A stretch of 64,000 nt of DNA from Rodentibacter sp. JRC1 (GTDB taxonomy: Bacteria; Pseudomonadota; Gammaproteobacteria; Enterobacterales; Pasteurellaceae), in contig NZ_BPWA01000001.1 in NCBI RefSeq assembly GCF_020521555.1, positions 2,046,001-2,110,000 on the forward strand, written 5' to 3'. The notes beneath the pieces were generated by a model. That model had not been told where the DNA came from and made no database searches. It worked only from the letters and a program-made list of their open reading frames with translations. Of this stretch, positions 10,201 through 18,668 are shown one piece after another. The translations under genes and the position numbers were made by a program. Position 1 is the first letter of the stretch, and every line of letters starts with the position of its first letter.

Positions 10201-10692
10201 TTGGCGCATTGCCGGTGCTGCGAGACGGGCAAAAAGACCTTTTAAGCTGCCGGAGAGTTGTTCTTCCGTAAGGGTTTCACTCACTTTTTTACCAAAAACC
10301 AAACCATAGCTGGCGGCATTGATGAAAAAAGATTTTGAATTGCCAAGGTGAGATTGCCAGTTGCCGTCTTGTAATTTTTCGTAGATAAGCTCATCACGGG
10401 TTTTGGCATCCGGAATACGTAATAATGCTTCTGCCAAACACATTAGTGCCACACCTTCCTCCGAACTTAATGAAAATTCTTCCATCAATGCATCGGCACC
10501 GTATTGTTTTTGCTTGATATGGCGAAGTTTATTGATAAGTCTGGTTGCATTTTCTGTAATACGTTTTTCTTGTTCTTCCGTGAAATTGAGCGTTGCCATC
10601 AAGCGATTAACCGCTGTTTTTTCATCAAGGCGATAATTCTCGGTAATGATTTGACGTTCAGGACGATAAGTTTTGGAAAGTGAAATAGACAT
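7240..10692 (-). CDS. putA: Bifunctional proline dehydrogenase / P5C dehydrogenase
   Basis: Oxidises proline to glutamate in two steps: an FAD-dependent proline dehydrogenase (roughly residues 90-480, with KLSAIHPKY, DAEESNRLELSLDL and LVKGAYWD) and an NAD-dependent aldehyde dehydrogenase (roughly 540-1030, with ISPWNFPLAIFTGQ and the catalytic cysteine in AGQRCSALR). A conserved C-terminal tail ends YNTTAAGGNTSL. At 1150 residues it is shorter than the 1320-residue E. coli protein. It begins directly with the proline-dehydrogenase region, lacking the N-terminal ribbon-helix-helix DNA-binding domain, so it should not repress its own operon. A perfect CRP site lies upstream at 10784-10799. Confidence 0.95.
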   Translation of the reverse strand: MSISLSKTYRPERQIITENYRLDEKTAVNRLMATLNFTEEQEKRITENATRLINKLRHIKQKQYGADALMEEFSLSSEEGVALMCLAEALLRIPDAKTRDELIYEKLQDGNWQSHLGNSKSFFINAASYGLVFGKKVSETLTEEQLSGSLKGLFARLAAPAMRQAMVKSMRIMGKQFVAGVTMQEALQHVNPRYKKGFTFSFDMLGEAAMTETDADRYFNDYLHAIEEVGKNAIGRTIYNGNSVSVKLSAIHPKYSRAKYDRTMNELYPRIKQLFLLAQKYNISVNIDAEESNRLELSLDLLEKLLDEPELKGYKGIGFVVQSYSKRCPYVLDYLINLAREKQGYLMIRLVKGAYWDSEIKWAQTDGLEDFPLYTRKNHTDIAYIACAKKLLDAQDVIYPQFATHNILTMCTVYELGQGKEFEFQCLHGMGENLYDNIVGKDNFDRQVRVYAPVGTHETLLAYLVRRLLENGANSSFVHQLVDETIPVSQLVTPPWKLYEKSHGEPNKLVRKPLELFADRRNSAGFDLTNEFVLANLEKALNEAQIANGESLTALDNLTQHTAHTVKNPAKLTETIGEVRFLDVTTAETVFNRASNQVWNEQSAVKKANVLRKAADLYEEHHGLLMKLAIVEAGKTLPNAIAELREAVDFLRYYANQLEYLSAHNQLGEARGKVLCISPWNFPLAIFTGQIAASLAAGNAVIAKPAEQTSLIAYAAVKLLHQAGVPIETLQLVLGAGDLGAALVQQPFDGVVFTGSTEVAKLIEKRLATADNDPILIAETGGQNVLVVDTSALPEQVAADVLSSAFDSAGQRCSALRILLLQEEVAEQYYKMLSEAMKELSIGDPRLLETDVGPVIDDEAKQNLLNHQANMRKVARAYTELSVPEGGHFIAPSIYLLDNLNQVKREVFGPILHIIRYHKDDLVKVLESVNEKGYALTGGCHSRIRKQMDLVEKHLNCGNFYINRNIVGAVVGVQPFGGHGLSGTGPKAGGEFYLQRLTRTPRYYSQFGDEHTLANTKPVLESITGEHNSLAYLPCEVAILNGDLEKAQSAADKLLNAGFTILVEPSHPLAKTNKVGVRVDTQLGHCQKGIYLTALEKAQRQWLAENSKAIFKCFDWQMTQDLLPLYDEFSRSYNTTAAGGNTSLMASEEH

Positions 10693-10783
10693 TTGATAAC
10701 CTCTTTCTCGGATACTTATGTTACAAAATTGTGAATAAAATTAAGTCTATTTTGATAAGAAGTAAATAAAGATTTATTAAATT

Positions 10784-10799
10784 TGTGAGTAATATCACA
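10784..10799. promoter_or_regulatory. CRP binding site upstream of putA
   Basis: TGTGAGTAATATCACA is a perfect TGTGA-N6-TCACA palindrome lying 92-107 bases before the putA start. It implies cAMP-CRP activation of proline catabolism. With no DNA-binding domain in PutA, this is the only control visible here. Confidence 0.8.
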
Positions 10800-10848
10800 G
10801 AAAATATGGATAAATTAGAAGGCGTTAGCGAAAGAAGAGGATAAATAA

Positions 10849-10883
10849 AAAAATCCTCTCATTTAGGAAACAAGAGGATTTTT
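10849..10883 (-). terminator. Intrinsic terminator after trxA
   Basis: AAAAATCCTCT and AGAGGATTTTT form an 11-bp stem, A- and T-flanked, just past the trxA stop. Confidence 0.85.
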
Positions 10884-10889
10884 AAATTA

Positions 10890-11213
10890 TTAAAGATGTT
10901 GACTAATAAAAGCCGCTAATTGAGTTTTCGGCAATGCACCTACTTGTGTACCAACTACTTCCCCGTTTTTAATCAGAAGTAATGTCGGGATACTGCGTAC
11001 ACCATATTGCGCTGCTACCGTTTGGTTTTCATCTACGTTGATTTTTACGATTTTTGCTTTACCGTCAAATTCCGGGGCAAGCTCATCTAATAGCGGACCA
11101 ACCATTTTGCAAGGACCGCACCATGGTGCCCAAAAATCGACTAATACAGGGAGATCCGAACGTAATACGTCAGCTTCGAATGTTGCATCGGTGGTATGTA
11201 ATACTTGACTCAT
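10890..11213 (-). CDS. trxA: Thioredoxin 1
   Basis: The general cytosolic disulfide reductant, 107 residues. The WCGPCK active site is at residues 31-36 and the cis-proline is in SIPTLLL. Asp26, which tunes the buried cysteine, is in LVDFW. The ribosome site is an AAGGAAA just before the start. It stands alone, facing the same way as putA and metB, with a terminator behind it. Confidence 0.97.
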   Translation of the reverse strand: MSQVLHTTDATFEADVLRSDLPVLVDFWAPWCGPCKMVGPLLDELAPEFDGKAKIVKINVDENQTVAAQYGVRSIPTLLLIKNGEVVGTQVGALPKTQLAAFISQHL

Positions 11214-11368
11214 TTTTATTTCCTTTATTTGTGAATGTTGCCTTTATATAAAGGCATTTAGTTAAATTACAAGTGCGGTCAGAATAGCACGAGTTATTTA
11301 AAAGTACAGTTATTGATTTAATTGTTAAAAGTAAAAGGGTAAAACATCTACCCGTAAGATTTAGAAAC

Positions 11369-12481
11369 TTATTTTAAATTAGCAAAGGCTTGGAGTAAGT
11401 CTGCTTTAATGTCTTCCACATCTTCAATCCCTACAGAAAAACGCAGCAAGGTATTTGTGATACCACGTGCCACGCGTTCAGCCTCCGGAATATCCATATG
11501 CGTTTGTGTTGCCGGATAAGTGATAAAACTTTCTGTACCACCAAGGCTTTCTGCAAAGGTAATAAGTTTTATCGATTTCAAGAAAGTGTTTATCCAAGCT
11601 TCATCTTTTAAACGGAAAGAAAGCATTCCTCCTTTATTCGGATAAAGCACAGAATCTACTTGCGGTTGTGCTTTTAAAAATTCGGCAATCGTTTTTGCGT
11701 TTTCTTGATGGCGTTTCATACGTAAAGAAAGGGTTTTCATACCACGGACGGTTAGCCAAGAATCAAACGGGGAAAGCACCGCTCCCGCGCCATTTTGAAT
11801 GTAAGCGATGCGATCGCAAAGTTCTTGACCTTTTGCCACAATCAATCCGACTAACGCATCATTATGACCGGCGATATATTTTGTACCGCTGTGAATAACA
11901 ATATCGGCACCTAAATCTAACGGACGGGAAAGTACGGGAGTTAAGAAAGTATTATCAACGATTAACATTAAATGATGTTTTTTCGCCAATTTAGCGATTT
12001 CAGCAACATCGCATTCTTCCATTAATGGATTAGAGGGAGTTTCAATAAAAATCGCTTTAGTGTTTGGAGTAATTGCCGCCTCAATATCAGCGACAGAGGC
12101 TGTATTGACATAAACAGGTTTCACACTATTGTTATTTTTATAAGAAAAATCCAAAAGACGGTAAGTACCGCCATATACATCGCTTGAAACGACCCATTCA
12201 TCCGGTGAAGTGAAAAGAGTCATTAATACTTGAATTGCAGCCATACCGGATGAAAATGCAAAACCACGCTCACCGTTTTCTAATTGTGCGATGGTGTCTT
12301 CTAACACCGAACGGGTTGGATTTTTCGTACGGGTGTAATCAAACCCCGTGCTTTCCCCAATACCGTGGTGCCCATAAGCCGTAGAAAGAAAAATCGGCGT
12401 TGATACCGCCCCGGTACGCTCATCACTGCGATTACCGGCTTGAGCAAGTAGGGTGTCGATTGCATATTGTTGTGTTGTCAT
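11369..12481 (-). CDS. metB: Cystathionine gamma-synthase
   Basis: A PLP-dependent enzyme that joins an activated homoserine ester with cysteine to give cystathionine in methionine synthesis. The Cys/Met-metabolism family blocks are present: FDYTRTKNPTR, the PLP lysine in HSGTKYIAGH, VVSSDVYGGTYRL and GGTESFITYPATQTH. The start at 12481 has a GAGG ribosome site. An in-frame ATG 12 codons further up lacks one, and its extension overlaps an uptake sequence. The length is 370. The related enzymes cystathionine beta-lyase and O-acetylhomoserine sulfhydrylase are hard to exclude by eye, but metX elsewhere in the window fits use of O-acetylhomoserine. Confidence 0.85.
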   Translation of the reverse strand: MTTQQYAIDTLLAQAGNRSDERTGAVSTPIFLSTAYGHHGIGESTGFDYTRTKNPTRSVLEDTIAQLENGERGFAFSSGMAAIQVLMTLFTSPDEWVVSSDVYGGTYRLLDFSYKNNNSVKPVYVNTASVADIEAAITPNTKAIFIETPSNPLMEECDVAEIAKLAKKHHLMLIVDNTFLTPVLSRPLDLGADIVIHSGTKYIAGHNDALVGLIVAKGQELCDRIAYIQNGAGAVLSPFDSWLTVRGMKTLSLRMKRHQENAKTIAEFLKAQPQVDSVLYPNKGGMLSFRLKDEAWINTFLKSIKLITFAESLGGTESFITYPATQTHMDIPEAERVARGITNTLLRFSVGIEDVEDIKADLLQAFANLK

Positions 12482-12679
12482 AATGGCCTCTAAAAATAAC
12501 GAAAAAAGTGACCGCACTTTTTATTTGAAGAATGCCGAACATTTTGGCATAAAGCCCAAATTGATAAAAGAAGAAATTAAAAAATAGAAAGAAATTTCAT
12601 TTTCTCGTCATTTATTGCCAATAATTTAGACGAAATGCAGTTTTTTTAAACGGTTAATATTTTTTTTTTAAATCTGCGA

Positions 12680-12707
12680 TTGACAGCTTTTCAAATTTCC
12701 GTAAAAT
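12680..12707 (+). promoter_or_regulatory. Promoter of the Gly-Cys-Leu-Lys tRNA operon
   Basis: TTGACA (12680-12685), a 16-base spacer and TAAAAT (12702-12707), followed by a GC-rich discriminator (GCGC) as in stringently controlled stable-RNA promoters. The tRNA-Gly begins 20 bases later. Confidence 0.8.
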
Positions 12708-12727
12708 GCGCACCACTAACAGCAAAT

Positions 12728-12803
<76 letters not shown>

Positions 12804-12807
12804 ATAC

Positions 12808-12881
12808 GGCGTGTTAGCAAAGCGGTTATGCACTGGATTGCAAATCCATGTAGCTCGGTTCGACTCCGGGACACGCCTCCA
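12808..12881 (+). tRNA. tRNA-Cys (GCA)
   Basis: A 74-base tRNA with acceptor stem GGCGTGT / ACACGCC, anticodon GCA in GATTGCAAATC and encoded CCA. It starts four bases after tRNA-Gly. Confidence 0.97.
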
Positions 12882-12906
12882 TAATACGTTGTAAGTTAGT
12901 CTATGT

Positions 12907-12993
12907 GCCCGAGTGGTGGAATCGGTAGACACAAGGGATTTAAAATCCCTCGCCTTTCGAGGCGTGCCAGTTCAAGTCTGGCTTCGGGCACCA
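12907..12993 (+). tRNA. tRNA-Leu (TAA)
   Basis: An 87-base tRNA with the long variable arm of leucine tRNAs (CGCCTTTCGAGGCG), anticodon TAA in GGATTTAAAATCC and encoded CCA. Confidence 0.97.
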
Positions 12994-13042
12994 TTTTATA
13001 AAACCCCGTTTTTATAAAAAACTCCTTTAAAATCCTATACTT

Positions 13043-13118
13043 GGGTCGTTAGCTCAGTCGGTAGAGCAGCGGACTTTTAATCCGTTGGTCGAAGGTTCGA
13101 ATCCTTCACGACCCACCA
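13043..13118 (+). tRNA. tRNA-Lys (TTT)
   Basis: A 76-base tRNA with acceptor stem GGGTCGT / ACGACCC, anticodon TTT in GACTTTTAATC and encoded CCA. Last gene of the tRNA operon. Confidence 0.97.
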
Positions 13119-13135
13119 ATATCGAATTCTCTAAG

Positions 13136-13178
13136 GCTGTAAGTTATCCTTTCAAATTCAATAGCTTACGGCTTTTTT
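13136..13178 (+). terminator. Terminator of the tRNA operon
   Basis: GCTGTAAGTTAT and ATAGCTTACGGC form a 12-bp stem with two G-T pairs, followed by TTTTTT. Confidence 0.8.
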
Positions 13179-13241
13179 CTTATCTACTATGCCCTAGATT
13201 TGTCAGTACAGATAAAGGAAGGATAAATTCTTAGTATACTC

Positions 13242-13267
13242 AAAAAGGAAGTCGTTCGACTTCCTTT
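13242..13267 (-). terminator. Terminator after lysS
   Basis: AAAGGAAGTCG / CGACTTCCTTT is an 11-bp stem with a two-base loop. On the minus strand it is followed by TTG after a T-run. It lies 13 bases past the lysS stop. Confidence 0.85.
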
Positions 13268-13279
13268 CTAGTGATTTAA

Positions 13280-14788
13280 TTATTTCTGGCGCATTGCCGG
13301 GAATAAAATGACATCTCGAATAGAGGGGGCATTTGCAAATAACATCGCGAGGCGATCGATGCCTAATCCTTCTCCGGCGGTTGGAGGCAAACCGTGTTCA
13401 AGGGCAACTACAAAGTCTTCATCTTTAAACATCGCTTCATCATCACCGGCTTCTTTTGCGGCAACCTGTGCATCAAAACGTTCGTTTTGATCTTCGGCAT
13501 CGTTGAGCTCTGAGAAACCGTTACCGATTTCACGCCCACCAATGAACAATTCAAAACGATCCGTTACGTCAGGGTTTTCATCATTACGGCGTGCTAATGG
13601 CGAAATCTCTGCGGGATGAGCCATTAAGAATGTAGGTTGAATTAAGTGATGTTCCGCCACTTCTTCAAAAATTGCATTCACAATACCACCCAATCCCCAA
13701 GATTTTTGTACTTCAATACCTAAGCGTTCAGCCGTAGCTTTTGCGCGATCAAAATCGTATAAATCTTCTTTTACGATACCTTTATCTGCACCGTATTTGA
13801 TGGTTGCATCGTGTAAAGTGATACGTTCAAAGGGTTTACCGAAATCAAATTCGTACTCACCATATTTCACGATCGTTGTGCCAAGGATATCAAGTGCAAG
13901 CTTACGTAATAATTCTTCCGTGTTATCCATTAAATCGTGATAATCTGCGTATGCTTGGTAGTATTCAAGCATAGTAAATTCAGGATTGTGTCGAACCGAC
14001 ACGCCTTCATTACGGAAGTTGCGATTTAATTCGAATACACGTTCAAAACCGCCGACAACCAAGCGTTTTAAGTAAAGTTCAGGGGCGATACGTAAATACA
14101 TATCTACATCAAGTGCATTATGGTGAGTGATGAAAGGACGGGCTGAGGCACCACCGGGGATCACTTGTAACATCGGCGTTTCCACTTCCATAAAGCCTTT
14201 GGAAATGAAATATTCACGAATACCTGCTACGACTTTAGATCGAATAATAAAAGTACGGCGGGATTCTTCGTTAGAAATTAAATCCAAATAGCGTTGGCGA
14301 TAGCGTACTTCTTGATCGGTCAAACCATGGAATTTATTCGGTAATGGACGAAGTGCTTTGGTTAAAAGTTGAACTTCAGTGGTTTTTATAGTGAGTTCAT
14401 TGGTTTTGGTTTTGAAAAGCGTACCTTTTACCCCGATAATATCGCCGAGATCCCAATGACTTACATCCTCTTTATAAATACCTTCAGGCAGATTATCACG
14501 TGCGATATAAAGTTGGATTTTGCCACTCATATCTTGAATTGTGATAAAGGTTGCTTTACCCATTACTCGGCGTGTCATAATACGGCCTGCCACCAACACT
14601 TCAATCGCTTTTTCTTTTAATGCCTCGCCTTCCTCAGAATCGTATTTATCGTGTAAATCTTGAGCAAGCGCATTACGGCGGAATTTATTCGGAAAAGCAT
14701 TACCTTTTGCTCGTAATGCACTAAGTTTTTCACGGCGAACAAGCATTTCGCCATTGAGATCCAGTTCTTTTACTTCTTGTTCTGACAT
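13280..14788 (-). CDS. lysS: Lysyl-tRNA synthetase
   Basis: A class II aminoacyl-tRNA synthetase that charges tRNA-Lys, 502 residues. An N-terminal OB-fold anticodon-binding domain (about residues 60-170, [20 protein letters not shown]) precedes the catalytic core. The core carries motif 2, [18 protein letters not shown], and motif 3, [11 protein letters not shown], near the C-terminus. It lies near the tRNA-Lys (TTT) gene but on the opposite strand. It is downstream of prfB in the same direction, as in the classical prfB-lysS pair of enterics. Confidence 0.97.
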   Translation of the reverse strand: MSEQEVKELDLNGEMLVRREKLSALRAKGNAFPNKFRRNALAQDLHDKYDSEEGEALKEKAIEVLVAGRIMTRRVMGKATFITIQDMSGKIQLYIARDNLPEGIYKEDVSHWDLGDIIGVKGTLFKTKTNELTIKTTEVQLLTKALRPLPNKFHGLTDQEVRYRQRYLDLISNEESRRTFIIRSKVVAGIREYFISKGFMEVETPMLQVIPGGASARPFITHHNALDVDMYLRIAPELYLKRLVVGGFERVFELNRNFRNEGVSVRHNPEFTMLEYYQAYADYHDLMDNTEELLRKLALDILGTTIVKYGEYEFDFGKPFERITLHDATIKYGADKGIVKEDLYDFDRAKATAERLGIEVQKSWGLGGIVNAIFEEVAEHHLIQPTFLMAHPAEISPLARRNDENPDVTDRFELFIGGREIGNGFSELNDAEDQNERFDAQVAAKEAGDDEAMFKDEDFVVALEHGLPPTAGEGLGIDRLAMLFANAPSIRDVILFPAMRQK

Positions 14789-14891
14789 TTTGTTACCTTC
14801 ATTTTGACTTTAAAATCTATTAAAAAATGACCGCACTTTGTGATCATTTTATTCGGAGGAATGTGAAATGCTATTTCACACATTTGTAATA

Positions 14892-15990
14892 TTACAAACC
14901 GGCTTTTAAACTCGCTTCAATAAAGCGATCTAAATCACCGTCCAATACTGCTTGAGTATTACGATTTTCTACGCCGGTGCGTAAATCTTTAATACGTGAG
15001 TCATCCAACACATAGGAACGAATTTGGCTGCCCCAACCAATATCGGATTTATTTTCTTCCATGGCTTGCTTATCGGCATTTTTCTTTTGTAATTCCAATT
15101 CATACAATTTTGCTTTTAATTGCTTCATTGCTTGATCTTTATTTTTGTGTTGGGAACGATCGTTTTGACATTGTACGACAATGCCACTAGGAATATGGGT
15201 AATCCGAACGGCACTTTCCGTTTTATTGACGTGCTGACCGCCGGCACCGGAGGCGCGATAAACATCAATTCGTAAATCTGCCGGATTGATTTCAATATCA
15301 ATATCGTCATCAATTTCAGGATAAACAAAGGCGGCGCTGAAAGAAGTGTGGCGACGGTTATTGGAATCAAAAGGGCTTTTACGTACTAAACGATGAATGC
15401 CGGTTTCCGTACGCAACCAACCGAAGGCATATTCTCCGCTGACTTTGATGGTAGCTGATTTCAAGCCGGCTACATCACCGTCCGAAACTTCCATTAATTC
15501 GGTTTTGAAACCTTTACCTTCAGCCCAGCGCAAGTACATTCGCAACAGCATTTCCGTCCAATCTTGTGCTTCCGTACCACCGGAGCCGGCTTGTAAATCG
15601 ACATAGCAGTCAGCACTATCGTGTTCTCCGCTGAACATTCGGCGAAACTCTAGCTTTTCAAGCTGTTGTTCAAGTTCTTCCAATTCTGCTACGGCTTCAT
15701 TAAAGGTTTCTTCATCTTCGGCTTCAACTGCGAGTTCTAACAACCCGTCAACGTCTTCTAAACCTTGTTCAAGGGATTTGATGGTATTAACAACTTGTTC
15801 AAGAGAGACGCGTTCTTTACCTAAGGCTTGCGCTTTCTCCGGATCATTCCATACATCCGGTTGTTCTAATTCGGCATTAACTTCTTCTAAGCGCTCAACT
15901 TTGGCTTCAAAGTCAAAGATACCCCCGAAGCACGAAAGTGCGGTCGGAAAGGTCGGTGATTTTATTTTTTATGGGATTAATTTCAAACAT
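14892..15990 (-). CDS. prfB: Peptide chain release factor 2 (programmed +1 frameshift)
   Basis: RF2 recognises UGA and UAA stops. The gene is in two frames: a 25-codon first part starting with ATG at 15990 (MFEINPI) and ending at an in-frame TGA (15913-15915), then a second frame running from GAC onward to 14892. Joined, they give 365 residues, the same length as E. coli RF2. The recognition tripeptide SPF (in RKSPFDSN) and the hydrolysis motif GGQ (in [12 protein letters not shown]) are intact. Shifting is autoregulated: low RF2 lets ribosomes pause at the UGA and slip. An uptake sequence (AAGTGCGGT on the plus strand, near 15936) lies within the first 25 codons. Confidence 0.97.
15912..15927 (-). 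promoter_or_regulatory. prfB +1 recoding site
   Basis: On the minus strand the site reads CGGGGGTATCTTTGAC: an internal Shine-Dalgarno (GGGGG), the slippery CTT codon, the UGA stop and a following C, which makes it a weak terminator. It differs from the E. coli site only at the first base of the SD block. Confidence 0.95.
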
Positions 15991-16131
15991 AAATAGAAAT
16001 GTAATATTACAAAATGTTATAAGTAGCAGGATTATAAGCTATTTTCTAATTTTTGGGTAGTTGGGCTTGCGCAAATTTGCAATCTCTTTATAATTCCAAG
16101 CTTTGTTAATTAGGCAAATTTAGGAACAAAA

Positions 16132-16812
16132 ATGAAGAAAATTTTAACCGCACTTTTATGTGTCGTTTCAGTTAACGCAATGGCGGATGATGTCGCTATC
16201 AAGAACAGGCTGCAAGCTCTTGGTGCGAAAAATATAGAAGTAAAAAACGCTCCGATTTCAGGGATTAAAACCGCAGTAACCGATGAGGGGATTATTTATG
16301 TGACTGAAGATGGTAAATATGCTTTTCAAGGTAAACTTTATGAATTAACCGATAAAGGGCCTGTGGACGTTGCCGGTAAGTTATTGATGGACAAACTTAA
16401 TTCATACAAAAATGAAATGATTGTTTATCCGGCAAAAAATGAAAAGCATGTCGTGACCGTTTTTATGGATATCACTTGCCATTATTGCCATTTGTTACAT
16501 AAACAGTTGAAAGAATATAATGATCTTGGCATTACCGTGCGTTATTTAGCTTTTCCTCGAGGCGGTATGAAAACGGAAACGGCAAAACAGATGGAAGCGA
16601 TTTGGACGGCGAAAGATCCGGTTTTCGCTTTAAATGAAGCGGAAAAAGGCAATCTACCTAAAGAAGTAAAAACACCGAGTATGGTGAAAAAGCATTACGA
16701 ATTGGGTATTCAATTCGGTGTAAACGGTACGCCGAGCATTATTACTTCAAGCGGTGAACTCATCGGCGGGTATCTGAAACCGGCGGATTTATTGGCCGCA
16801 CTGGAAGAATAG
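16132..16812 (+). CDS. dsbC: Thiol:disulfide interchange protein DsbC
   Basis: A periplasmic disulfide isomerase of 226 residues. It has a signal peptide of about 18 residues (MKKILTALLCVVSVNAMA), an N-terminal dimerisation domain and a thioredoxin-fold catalytic domain with the active site CHYC at residues 116-119 (ITCHYCHLLH) and cis-proline in GTPSI. The E. coli enzyme has CGYC at this point. The ribosome site AGGA precedes the start. An uptake sequence within the signal peptide encodes Thr-Ala-Leu-Leu. The recJ gene follows after 128 bases, interrupted by a repeat element. Confidence 0.94.
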   Translation: MKKILTALLCVVSVNAMADDVAIKNRLQALGAKNIEVKNAPISGIKTAVTDEGIIYVTEDGKYAFQGKLYELTDKGPVDVAGKLLMDKLNSYKNEMIVYPAKNEKHVVTVFMDITCHYCHLLHKQLKEYNDLGITVRYLAFPRGGMKTETAKQMEAIWTAKDPVFALNEAEKGNLPKEVKTPSMVKKHYELGIQFGVNGTPSIITSSGELIGGYLKPADLLAALEE

Positions 16813-16845
16813 TATTTAAAGTGGGCTTATTGTCCACTGTTTTTA

Positions 16846-16913
16846 CGATATTATGTAGCCCGTTGTATAAAATATTATTTTTGAATAAAGGTAGGACGTC
16901 ATGCTTGGCGTCC
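16846..16913. repeat. MITE-family relative with a different inner hairpin (copy B1)
   Basis: The left end CGATATTATGTAGC matches the end of the 173-bp element. The interior instead holds a hairpin from GGACGTC across ATGCTT to GGCGTCC (16894-16913). No right terminal repeat is recognisable. It lies between dsbC and recJ. Copy B2 at 39477-39544 has the same layout. Confidence 0.55.
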
Positions 16914-16940
16914 GAGTTTTCTATTTAGTTATTAATTGTT

Positions 16941-18668
16941 GTGAACAAACTCATCAAACGTCGTGAAATTCCAACAGGAAATTCTGTTTCAGAAAATCCG
17001 CTGTTGGATAGACTTTATCGCGCACGCCATATCAAAAACACGCAAGAATTAGACCGCACTTTAAAATCAATGCTGAACCCGGCTCGCTTATACGGTATTG
17101 CTCAAGCCGTAGAGTTACTGGTATCGGCTTATCAGCAGCAACAAAAAATCGTGATTGTCGGTGATTTTGATGCGGATGGCGCAACAAGTACGGCATTGAG
17201 TGTGCTTGCTCTCCGTCAGTTGGGTTTTACCGATGTTGATTATCTTGTGCCTAATCGTTTTGAGCAAGGCTATGGTTTAAGTGTTTCCGTAGCGGAAATG
17301 GCGATTGAAAAAGGCGTTCAGTTGTTGATGACGGTGGATAACGGCGTTTCCTCTTTTGAGGGAATCGAATTTTTAAAGGCGCAAGGCGTACAGGTTTTGG
17401 TTACCGATCACCATTTACCTTCGGACATTTTGCCGCCAGCCGATGCGATTGTGAATCCGAATTTAAGTCAATGCGATTTCCCTTCAAAATCCTTGGCGGG
17501 CGTAGGGGTTGCCTTTTATCTTATGCTTGCCGTGCGGGCTAAATTCCGAGAGAACGGCATTTTTACGGAGAAAAACCAACCCAATTTTACCGAATTGCTT
17601 GATCTTGTCGCACTTGGCACAATTGCTGATGTCGTGCCACTCGATCAAAATAATCGCATTTTGGCGCATCAGGGCTTGATGCGTATCCGTGCCAAACATT
17701 GTCGCCCGGGAATTATCGCTTTAGCGGAAGTGGCAAATCGTGATATTGAACAATGTTCAGCCGGGGATCTCGGTTTTTCTATTGCTCCCCGTTTAAATGC
17801 GGCAGGGCGATTGGATAATATGTCCCTTGGTGTGGAACTATTACTCGCCGAAAATATGCAAAAGGCACGTGAATTGGCTTTAGATCTTGATCAGTTAAAT
17901 CAAACCCGTAAAGAAATTGAAGCGGGAATGAAACTTGAGGCCTTAGAAATTTGCCGAAATTTGACCGCACTTTTCAAAGAATTACCCATCGGCATTGCGC
18001 TTTATCAGGCGGATTGGCATCAAGGCGTATTGGGAATTGTTTCCTCTCGAATTAAAGATCAATATCATCGACCTGTCATTGCTTTTGCACAAGATGAAGC
18101 GGGTGTGCTAAAAGGTTCGGCACGTTCTATTGAAGGTTTACACATTCGGGATCTACTGGAAAGAATCCATTCTCAATATCCTGATATGATCCTAAAATTT
18201 GGCGGTCACGCAATGGCAGCCGGATTGAGCATTCGTGAAGAATGCTTTGGGGAATTTCAGCAAATTTTTAATCAAACCGTTACAAACTGGTTGGACGAAG
18301 AACGTTTACAAGGGGTGATCTGGACTGACGGCGAGCTGAAATCAAGTGAGTTTACACTTGATACGGCTGAACAATTAAGAGCGGCAGGACCTTGGGGACA
18401 AGGATTCCCCGAACCTTCTTTTGACGGTGAATTTAAAATTTTAGAGCAGCGAGTCGTGGGGGCAAACCGCAATCATCTAAAAATGTTGGTCGAGCCGAAG
18501 TCGGGAGGTGTGCTTTTAGATGCTATTGCCTTTAATATTGATACTCGACGCTATCCGGATTTATCCATAAAACAGGCACGTTTAGCTTACAAGCTGGATA
18601 TAAATGAGTTTCGTGGTAATCGTTACATACAGTTATTGATAGATTATATTGAACCCATTGATGAATAA
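16941..18668 (+). CDS. recJ: Single-stranded-DNA-specific exonuclease RecJ
   Basis: A 5'-3' single-strand exonuclease used in recombination and mismatch repair, 575 residues. The DHH-family motifs are clear: GDFDADGATST, VDNG, VTDHHLPS and ALGTIADVVP, then the DHHA1 part with KFGGHAMAAGLS. The start is a GTG at 16941 with no good Shine-Dalgarno before it. The encoded start MNKLIKRREIP is nevertheless family-like, so initiation may be weak. The last codons overlap the following dsbA-like gene by eight bases. Two uptake sequences lie within it. Confidence 0.94.
   Translation: MNKLIKRREIPTGNSVSENPLLDRLYRARHIKNTQELDRTLKSMLNPARLYGIAQAVELLVSAYQQQQKIVIVGDFDADGATSTALSVLALRQLGFTDVDYLVPNRFEQGYGLSVSVAEMAIEKGVQLLMTVDNGVSSFEGIEFLKAQGVQVLVTDHHLPSDILPPADAIVNPNLSQCDFPSKSLAGVGVAFYLMLAVRAKFRENGIFTEKNQPNFTELLDLVALGTIADVVPLDQNNRILAHQGLMRIRAKHCRPGIIALAEVANRDIEQCSAGDLGFSIAPRLNAAGRLDNMSLGVELLLAENMQKARELALDLDQLNQTRKEIEAGMKLEALEICRNLTALFKELPIGIALYQADWHQGVLGIVSSRIKDQYHRPVIAFAQDEAGVLKGSARSIEGLHIRDLLERIHSQYPDMILKFGGHAMAAGLSIREECFGEFQQIFNQTVTNWLDEERLQGVIWTDGELKSSEFTLDTAEQLRAAGPWGQGFPEPSFDGEFKILEQRVVGANRNHLKMLVEPKSGGVLLDAIAFNIDTRRYPDLSIKQARLAYKLDINEFRGNRYIQLLIDYIEPIDE

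Noticed and set aside
12620..12640. Met box (AGACGAAA) upstream of metB
   Set aside because: Only a single 5/8 match with no tandem partner, so chance is likely.
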